Source: Limanda limanda
Taxonomy: Eukaryota > Chordata > Actinopteri > Pleuronectiformes > Pleuronectidae
Length of the DNA stretch: 64,000 nucleotides
Reading direction: 5' to 3'
Assembly: GCF_963576545.1 (NCBI RefSeq)
Contig: NC_083638.1
Location: 3,947,619 to 4,011,618 of the forward strand
In this document: in pieces, positions 55,567 through 64,000 of the stretch
Layout: each line of letters begins with the position of its first letter
How positions within the stretch are numbered: position 1 is the first letter of the stretch
Translations under genes and position numbers: made by a program
The notes under the pieces: generated by a model
Seen by the model: only the letters and a program-made list of their open reading frames with translations
What the model was told of the DNA's origin: nothing
Database searches by the model: none

Positions 55567-56125
55567 TGACTCACACTGAGATCTACTGTCCAGGAGTGGA
55601 ACTGTTGAGTCGTCCATTAGAAACAACCAAGCAGTGATGTTAGGACACGGTCACACACTCGTGAATTCAGGCAAATCTCAAGGGACAAAGCAAATGTGTT
55701 ATTCTCCTTGTCGATCCCACGGAAGTGAGCGTGAGATGAAGCTTCTCCGCTCTGCGTGGGTTTGCTCCCGATGGAGTGAGCCGTTGATATAGAACTTTAC
55801 GCTTTTTTAGTATTCTGTGTTTATTACGGTGGCAAAGACCACAAAGGAACCACAAACAAAATGAAGGAGCCGTGACGCCACACTCACAAGATGTCTCTTC
55901 TTTAGATGTTCCTGATTCCTCTGAACCGGTCGTGGTGAGTTCTGCTCAGATGGAATCACGGCTGAGAAGGTGTCTGGTGCATTTCACAGTTCGAGCTGAA
56001 AGTCGGTTGCATGTTGTGTTGTTTACAGTCACATCTTCACGACTTCGTCAACATCTGGTTGTTGGTGCTTCCACTTTGCTCTCATTGGCTTTTGCCCGTT
56101 TCTGTCGGAGCCAATTATCTTTTTA
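55567..56125. other. Intergenic stretch right of the LTR element
   Basis: Unique-looking sequence with no exon supported. It does not continue the repeat that ends at 47403. Confidence 0.5.
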
Positions 56126-56955
56126 GGGCCCGAGCACTGACATCAAAGGTCAGGTGAGGCCCTATTGAAATTGTAAGGATTATTATTATTATTATTATTA
56201 TTGTTCAGGCAAATTAATTGGCTTTTTGAGGGCTTTAACATGCTCAACTTCTTACCAAAATTTGCAGAAAGTTGGAAAGTGGTGAAAATTTACGTATTCT
56301 GAAGGAATTTTCAATGGGCGTCGCAAAATGGGTCGACGGTGCCCCCCGAGACAGCCCGAGACCCCCGGAACGTGTTCACATTGACCGATCTTCACAAAAA
56401 TCGATACACAGGTGTATCATGACCAGACAAACAAAAAAGTCTCAGGTGCAATTGGAAAAACACAACAGGAAGCCTGCTATTTTGCATTTAGTGGCTATTT
56501 TGGCCATATTCCACATTTTTTGTTTGATGCACTTGTACCAGGGCTTTCATCGGATCAACTTCAAATTGAGATGAGTTTCATTATTATTATTATTATTATT
56601 ATTCAGGCAAATTAATTGGCTTTTTGAAGGCTTTACCATGCTCAAATTCTTACCAAAATTTGCAGAAAGTTAGAAAGTGGTAAAAATTTACATATTCTGA
56701 AGGAATTTTCAATGGGCGTCGCAAAATGGCTCAACGGTGCCCCCCCGAGACCCCTGGAACGTGTTCACATTGACTGGTCTTTACAAAAATCGATACACAG
56801 GTGTATCATGACCAGACAAACAAAAAGGTCTTAGGTGCAATTGGAAAAACACAACAGGAAGCCTGCTATTTTGCATTTAGTGGCCATTTTGGCCATATTC
56901 CACATTTTTACTTTGATGTACTTGTACCAGGGCTTTATTGGATCAACTTCAATTA
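56126..56955. repeat. GGGCCCGAGCACTGACA interspersed repeat with two tandem units of about 390 bp
   Basis: Starts agggcccgagcactgacatc. Unit 1 (about 56178-56585) and unit 2 (about 56586-56955) both begin with (ATT)n, ttcaggcaaattaattggct and end ccagggcttt. Both carry an ORF starting MYHDQTNKKV (56412 and 56801) that is nearly identical between units. Parts of the same repeat lie inside the hATs at 955-1015 and 36866-36990. Confidence 0.75.
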
Positions 56956-57229
56956 TATTTATGGTTGGAGATCGAGGAGCTCGGAGTCAATCAGTGATGA
57001 TTTAACAAGCTGCTCCTCACACTTCAGGATTGTTCGGCACCGACTGACCTCCTGCAATCGGGTCAAATCGGGTCTAAAAACGTGTTCAGAGACCTTAACA
57101 CTTCCTGTCTGTTCTGTATCTGTGGCTTCACTGAGCCTCTTCAAAGACAGACCCTCCTCTTCCTCAGTAACTGTATCCAGAACGCTCCGGTCCACACTCT
57201 CACTCCCTGACATGTGCCGCCGCTCACTA

Positions 57230-57560
57230 ATCCTCCAGCGAACGATGCTGTGCTCGAACTGTTTTCCTCAGGATTAGGACAGTTGGAGATTTGAATATTC
57301 GGAGCTAACATGAAAAGAGAGGATGTGGATATCAGTTTAATTAGGACTGAGCCGATTAGATAACAATACGATGCATTCAAAGGGCGGGAAAAAGTGCGCC
57401 GGCGGGCGAGAGGGGGGGGGCATCTGTTTGAATTAGCGACTGTAAGCTCCGCGTGTTGTTAGCATGACTCATATGGAGCAGCATCTGTGTTCTGCGAGGA
57501 TAAATCGGAGCATTGTTGGTGATATTGTTCAGATTAGTTCATCACGTGTGACACAACCAG
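57230..57560. promoter_or_regulatory. Candidate conserved non-coding element
   Basis: Non-repetitive, balanced composition, no ORF. It carries homeodomain-like ttaattagg, gattagataac and gaattagc sites and a dense ttgttagcatgactcatatg segment. It reads like an enhancer, but only a cross-species alignment can show that. Confidence 0.25.
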
Positions 57561-57779
57561 GACTTCGTGAACCGGTCTGAGCCGGAGGCGGAGTCTGAGA
57601 CGTCGGGATATCAAAACCTCCATTTGGGGAAGTGGAGATATTTCTTAAATTTCCTGAAGTGTATAAAAACCTCCATGAATATGTAACTGAGATGATCACA
57701 GTAGAGTTCTGATCCATGTGCAGCCCAGTCTCCCATCACACGTCTCTCAGACTCTCAGGGTCAATGTGGATTCAGCAGC

Positions 57780-57870
57780 TCACCCAGGGGAGAAAAGACC
57801 GGGATCGAATCACCGACCTTCTGGTTACTCGACAACCCGCTCTACCTCCTGATCCACAGCGGCCCATGAT
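57780..57870 (-). repeat. tRNA-like SINE head
   Basis: The minus strand reads gtagagcgggttgtcgagta, then ccagaaggtcggtgattcga followed by tcccggtc. Box-A- and box-B-like spacing is as in tRNA-derived repeats of fish. It cannot fold as a complete functional tRNA by eye. Confidence 0.55.
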
Positions 57871-57905
57871 TCTCTGTTGCACCGAGATCCATGAGGAGAC
57901 GCATT

Positions 57906-58047
57906 CTGTCAGGTCATTTTTTTTAAAGAGAAACGTGATTTTTCTTTTTCTATCTCCTCAAGTTTAAAATGTTTATTTAATCTAAAAGTCTGAGCGAGTG
58001 TACAGGAGGAACATGTCCTCAGCTGATTGGCTGGGACGGCCTGTTTA
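57906..58047. repeat. About 150-bp dispersed repeat, copy 2
   Basis: Homologous to 45440-45592 in the same orientation, slightly shorter; it ends at tgattggctgggacggcctg then ttta. Confidence 0.8.
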
Positions 58048-58479
58048 GTAAATAAAGCAAATGTATTGAAATGGCAGTGAACCTGAACCTGGGAGCTGCT
58101 GCACTTGACCTCTTTCACACCAGAGTTTGCAGGAAGACGTGTTTTAGATCCAAGGAACTTTACCATTGCCAGACGAGGAGTTTAACTTTCCCTCTTATCC
58201 CCCAGTGAACCTGAAACCTGTCTGCTGGAGAATCCTGTGACCCGGGAGTGAATTCTGTCCTGTATCCGTTCCCACTGCACCAGTCAGTGAGTGTTAGTGG
58301 TTTTCTGATCACTGGTAAAGGAGCTTTATCGATCCTCATTGGGACTCTTGTCCAAAAGTGGTTCTAACAGAACTTGGTGCTGTTCATGTTCTTGAATAAA
58401 ACCCATCTACAGGTGGTACTGAGGATGTTTTGGGACTAGAACTCAAGCGAGGAGCACCCCCCCCCTGGGTGAAATGAGC

Positions 58480-58605
58480 AGACGTGTGATATTTACTCAG
58501 GCCATTGATTTCCTCACACTGATTATATTATTTGGACGGCAGATGGCGGGCCGGTGATAATCCCAGCTGCCCATTGGCTTGACCCTTTGCACTCCACCCA
58601 CCACC
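58480..58605. promoter_or_regulatory. Candidate conserved non-coding element 2
   Basis: Non-repetitive patch with gattatattatttggacggc, an E-box cagatggcgggc, gtgataatcccagctgccca and an inverted CCAAT (cattggc), between G/C-run low-complexity sequence. Regulatory role is inference. Confidence 0.25.
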
Positions 58606-60750
58606 TCTTCCCAAACCAACACCCCCCCCCCCACACACACACACACACACACCCCACCCCACCCCTCAGAAAACCTTAACGAACCCGCTGAGCCGCGCGG
58701 CCAAAGAGCTGCTTCAGACCGGTGAGTAAAGGCTGTGTCAGCAGTCAGCGATGAGCCAGAGGGGGGGGGGGAGGAGGAGGGCGGGTGAGGGGGGGGTGAA
58801 GGTTTGAGGGGGTGAGCGGGGTGGGGTCGGGGGGGGGCTGAGTGGGGGTATTAGAGACCCATTAAAGCTCAGTGGACTGTATGGTTAATGGAGATCGAAC
58901 TGTAAACACTGAGGTGCTACTGTACAATCATCACAGACACAAGCTTTTAAATGTATTTATCAATATTTGATTAGGTATTTAAGTAGAATATATTTTTTTA
59001 TATCTCAAAGGTTGTAGGATTTTGGGATGTTTTGTATAAATGTTTTTATTTGTTAAACATTAATTTCATAAATCATCAAAGTCCTTACAACTGAAATATT
59101 GGTTATTTTGTCAAAAGCATAAAATAAAACCTGACAGGAAGGAAACAACAGACGGAGCGAGAGCTGTCTCCAACCAATCAACAAAACAACCAATCAACCA
59201 ATCAATCAATCAATCAATCAGATACAAATCTGTCTTTAATCCCAAACCTCCTGATAAAATCCCTGATGATCTACGAGACCATGAAACTCAGGAGAAACTT
59301 TCAGACGCTTCTGAAATATCGGATGTTTGAGGATGACACTGTGAAAGAACATATTTCTCTTTCCAGTTCATCCTTCATCGGTTAAAATAAATATAATGTT
59401 GCTTGCGTGAAACAATGCTTGGTTCAGTTCAGCCTCATTTGCTGTAATCTTGCTTCCTCTGCATTTCCACAGGAGCTCTAATCTAAAGTCATCTGAACTA
59501 ATCCTCAGCGGCGGCGGCGGTCGAAGGTAAAATACGTCTGTGACCGAACCATCTGCAGGACGTGGGTCTAATTAGGTTGTTTTACCCAAATAATGCAAAA
59601 TTTAAAATCTAGAGACAATTTTTTTAAAACCGTGAATATCATCTGTTTGAGATGTGAGTTATATTTCTTTGCAAACAACATAGTCTCCTACAGGTCTGAT
59701 ACAAGGAAAGGACAACAAGGTTGTCGATGGAGAAGCCTTAAGAGATGATATTGTATTTGCTGGTGTAGATATTCACGATTCATGGATTAATGTAGGAGCC
59801 TAATGAGATGGTGCTGCAGGCTTTCGGGCCCTTGAGGGTCATGGGCCTCCGGGAGGTTTAGTGGACAGACGGGTCAACGCGACATTGGACTTGAACTCAG
59901 GAGGCAACTATAAGTATTAGAGTTCCCTTATTATTGAGACCAGGTTCTAACACCTCAAGTATTTATTAAAACCCAAATTTAACCCCATCTTTCCCTCGAC
60001 CTTCACCACAGAGTTCTCACATCCTAACACTGACTTTACCTCGAGCAGAGATTTGTTTTGAACACTTTTTGGAAGGAACTGACTCATGACATCATCCTGC
60101 CGAGAAGATAATTGATCCACAAGGTTTAATCGATATCATAAAAAATCAAAAACAAATAGTTTCAGGGGTTAAAACCAATCAAAGGGGCAAGAAACTGCAT
60201 TTTGTCATTAACTGCAGAGGATTTGTAATAAAGGATGAACTGCAATGAAAAACTACTCTGGAAGTTTCTATCAATACTAGAATCATAATGTTTGATTCTG
60301 CTCAAAGTTAGAAACTCAACCAAATAAACATCTGCAACTAAAAAGTCCACGTCTCACTTTCAGTTTTTACGTATTTGAAGCAATGTTCTGCCTCGTTCTA
60401 TTTCGTTGTCCATCAGCTCAACACGTTCTCGCCGAATCCGACACGAGGCCTCAGGTTTTGTTTTGTTCCTCTTTTGTGCGTCACGATTGCAAACAGTGTT
60501 AATTAAAACAACACACAAAGGGACGACACCCCAGCAGCAGCAGCAGTTGGTGCTAAGTGTGAATCTGCTAAACAAACCTCGCGGCCCTGAGCTGCATCAA
60601 GAGGCTCAGCCGAGCTGCAATCTGACATTTATCTCTCGGGCTGTTCTGCTGATGGCAGCGCCACGTCGCTTTAGGAAGCAGCTGTTTACTGTCAGAGATC
60701 TAGGTCAGGACGGGGAGAGAGGAGCTGCACGCGGCCAGACACACTCCTGC
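58606..60750. other. Gene-free stretch with low-complexity tracts
   Basis: C- and G-run tracts at 58621-58665 and 58750-58850, (AATC)n at 59180-59222, (CAG)n of five units at about 60530-60547, and otherwise AT-rich DNA. No ORF here has a recognisable domain. Confidence 0.55.
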
Positions 60751-60757
60751 CAGCAGG

Positions 60758-60759
<2 letters not shown>

Positions 60760-60829
<70 letters not shown>
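60760..60829. repeat. (CA)n microsatellite
   Basis: About 35 CA units with one TA interruption. Confidence 0.95.
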
Positions 60830-62167
60830 GGGCTCCAGTACATCTGCAGGGGCCCCTGAATGAGTCAAGGGGCCCAGAGCTGGACAGAGGACCCACCAGC
60901 AGCACACACTTAGAAATAAAAACTTTATCATCTGTTTTTATTCACAAGTGCATCATTGTAGTTTATTATATATTTATTCTATTATTTATAATATATTATA
61001 TTGTTATCTACTTTTTTGGTATTTTTCACTTTTAACTGATTTAAAAGTTCCACATAATCCTTTTTTATTTCTTTCACCTGTTTTAATCTCTTCACTTCAT
61101 CTATTTTACTCATTTTAATCTCTTTTATTTTTCCTAAAAGATTTTTTTAAACTGTGTGTCCTGATTTAAAAATGTTTTTTCTTTTAGTTTTGTCTCTGTA
61201 TTGTTTTAAATGTCCCCTTAAATCTACCTGCTTCAAAGGTGAGGAGGAATTAGTAACTGAAAACAAGAAATAAACTAAAGAAAGTACCAGACCAAAAAAA
61301 TCTGGTACTTTGTCAAACCACATGATCTTCATCAGCAGGTCTGCTTTATCCCAAATAGAAAAAACAAACTAATTTGAAAGTTATCCTGATACTTTTCTAA
61401 ATTGAAAATGAATAATTTTAACAACTTGCAGAGTTGATTTGAATGTTTCCTCATGAAGTCAATAAGAAATGTGCTGCAGTCGTGATGAAGTCTCTTCTAA
61501 ATGTACTTAAAATAAATGAAAATGACAAGTTACAGTTCACTTTAAATTACCTGCACGTATTAAAGATTTAATAACCTTTTAATATGCAATAGGTGAGAAG
61601 TCACCGCTTGCATTTCCTTATATTGGTGATGTCATAGGGGACATCACCAGGTGAAAGGGTTTTTTCTTTACTACAGAAACCTCATACTTGTAGTATAAGG
61701 TGAGAGGATTTCATGTGATGGTTCAGGCTGAAGGTGTGAATCGATAACAGTATATAACCAGCTGATTGGTTGTTTTTCACCCTGGGCCTAAACTGTAATA
61801 TATTGAATGTATTTATATTTTATTGTTGTTGTGCTGCAGAGGTGTGTGATAGAAGTGTAAAACAAAACAATTCATCCTTTGGGAACCATGAGAATAAACA
61901 ATAACTATACAAAGTTTTTAACACTTTGACAGAGTCACTGACACTTTGGTTTATTTATTAGACCAGAAAACACAACAAGACGTATAAAAGCAGCAAAACA
62001 AACTCTTAATTCATTTTTTAAAATGTCGACGGACTCCTGTGCTTCTTCAACTCGATGTTCCCTGAGATGAGAGACGTGGAAGATGAAGATCTGCTGCCGA
62101 AGTTTTCCACCTGACGCAGGTAAGAGGCTCAGGCGCCAGAGCGTCAGATCCCAAAGGCAGCTTTATC

Positions 62168-62441
<274 letters not shown>

Positions 62442-63016
62442 ATCTTCTCTCATGTGTGCTCAGGCAGGTGAGGTTGAAGATGCTGTTGGGTGGCGGTGAT
62501 GTCATCAGGGTTAGGGTTATAGGATCACTTTGTTTTATTTTACCGTATCAACTTTAACTCTCTTAAAAACCGCAATGCTTATAATCATGAACCCCTCAAA
62601 TCAATTATGAATTATTATAAAACTTTTCGATTTTGAATTGCAGTCAAGCTTATTCCTGAACCACATTTAAAAACAAACAGAGTTGAACAACATTCTGTGC
62701 AATAAAAACATGTAGAAAAGAACAAGAATAAAATTAAATCAAACTCAAAAGCCTGAGAAAAAATTACAAAACACTTGAAATTTACAAAAAAAACTAATAA
62801 CATTTCTATAAAACATGTAATAAACCCATAACTATTATACAGAAAGCTGATATTAGTGTTTTAAACTGTGATGTTTGGCAAATACAAATTTATCATTAGG
62901 TAAGACCTCATACTCTCACAATCGTACACATGATTCTTATCGTAGAAACACAAGAGAGTCTGAGAACTTCACTGATTGGTCATGAAACCCAGTTACTGTA
63001 TATATTGTTGTTTTAT

Positions 63017-63142
63017 GTCAAATGCACCAACCACACCAAGGCAATTTCCTGTATGTGTAAATAAACAGGAAATTGCTAATATATAAATATACTAACCCTA
63101 ACAATATAAATATACTTCTGATTCTGATTCTGATTCTGAAGA
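63017..63142 (+). repeat. Retroelement 3' end with (ATTCTG)n tail
   Basis: ggcaatttcctgtatgtgta, aataaac, then at 63117-63138 three to four attctg units, a typical fish LINE/SINE terminus. caggaaattgc at about 63066 is inverted to the first part. From 63143 to the end I see only AT-rich DNA. Confidence 0.5.
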
Positions 63143-64000
63143 CAGCAGATCTGTGTTTCTTCTCAGATCTCGTTCCTCCACTGAGTTCTGAGGAAGTTGA
63201 TTCAGTAAGTTTTGGTTTCATCCTGCCGACACTGTTGAAAACATCCGATCAGATTCAGAGTCAGTTTGTTGGATTCCATCTGGACAGGATTCTGAAACTT
63301 GCACTTTAAAACTTCCCCGATTGATAAAGACAAAGTGAAATGATGTGTCTCCGTGCACTTGTTCATTAATGCTGTTACATAACTCCTCTGATCGTTCTTT
63401 GAATCCTCATATTAAGGCTCCTCCCCAGATAAGCTCTCTGTCTTTGGCCTAATCTATGGTCTGCTCATGTAAGCAAGTCCTGGCCTGAGGCGTGATGGTG
63501 ACCCTGTGTGCTTCAGCTTCTTATTGTTCTGTACGGTGTGATAAAGCTGCAGAGTCATGTTCTAAACATAGGGAGCAGATCTGAGGCTCAGCACCTTCAC
63601 ACTCCTGCTGCAGGAGGTGTCAACAGGATCTGAGGTCACGTATAACAAACGTCTTTCTTTAAATGAGGATTTCAAGAATAAAGGAAACGTCAAATTTATT
63701 TGTCTGAACATCTCAACACCATCACAATTCAAAGTGCGTCACATAAAAGTCGGTGCAATTTGTAAAAGCAACACAAATCAATGCTAAAAAACTCCATTTA
63801 GAATTTACATACGAAGATTTATCAGTAAACTTAATACATTTATTAGATTGATATAAATAAAAATATTAATTCGATTTATTTAAGCAACATTTAACATAGA
63901 AATAGAAAAGGAATGAAAAGAAAAGAAAAAACAAAGAAAAGATTAAAAGTGCAGTGTAAGAAATAAGTAATATTTGATCTTCAATATTTAAATGAATATA

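Noticed and set aside
60406..61035. 209-codon ORF with a (CA)n core
   Set aside because: More than a quarter is microsatellite translation, and the remainder shows no domain or splice context. The same holds for the ORFs at 2750-3213, 7912-8401, 48159-48440 and 62083-62409.
62056..62111. First exon of an unknown gene ending at the donor CGCAGgtaagag
   Set aside because: Only a 12- or 19-codon ORF, with no acceptor-flanked continuation to the right edge.

Overview
The window is vertebrate nuclear DNA and almost certainly from a teleost fish. Genes are split by GT-AG introns, there are long CA/GT microsatellites, many nested hAT-type DNA transposons and fish-type LINE and SINE remnants, and a fish-specific FISNA-NACHT-LRR immune gene. 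The species cannot be named from the sequence alone. There is no CRISPR array, operon or other prokaryotic feature.

Four protein-coding genes can be assembled exon by exon. (1) slc24a1-like, a retinal-type Na+/Ca2+,K+ exchanger, minus strand, 1-7335; it runs off the left edge, so its C-terminal half is missing. (2) hacd3, a 3-hydroxyacyl-CoA dehydratase with a CS domain, minus strand, 9961-16148; complete in 11 exons and 361 codons. (3) A RING + FISNA-NACHT + LRR (NLRC3-like) receptor gene, minus strand, 21669-30193, whose last exon is uncertain. (4) slc22a18, an MFS transporter, plus strand, 33321-43636; complete in 10 exons and 415 codons. HACD3 and SLC24A1 are also close neighbours in mammals, which supports choosing slc24a1 rather than slc24a2.

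The remainder is mostly mobile DNA. Six DNA transposons have exact or near-exact 8-bp target-site duplications. Slc22a18 intron 5 holds three hAT elements nested inside one another (36521-41206). Slc24a1 carries a hAT whose end lies about 30 bp from a splice acceptor. The NLR gene introns hold two related hATs, one of which keeps a BED zinc-finger ORF. Hacd3 intron 10 holds a 464-bp foldback element.

The most unusual object is at 47404-55566. It is a minus-strand LTR element with two practically identical LTRs of about 2.5 kb around only 3.1 kb of internal DNA. The internal part has a primer-binding-site-like sequence, a polypurine tract and an unrecognised gag-like ORF, but no visible pol. 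Each LTR carries a cluster of five YY1-like motifs, and the element lacks a clear target-site duplication. It looks like a young, non-autonomous retroelement with oversized LTRs.

The right-hand 8 kb (55567-64000) has no exon I can support. It holds repeats, microsatellites and two stretches that look like conserved non-coding DNA.
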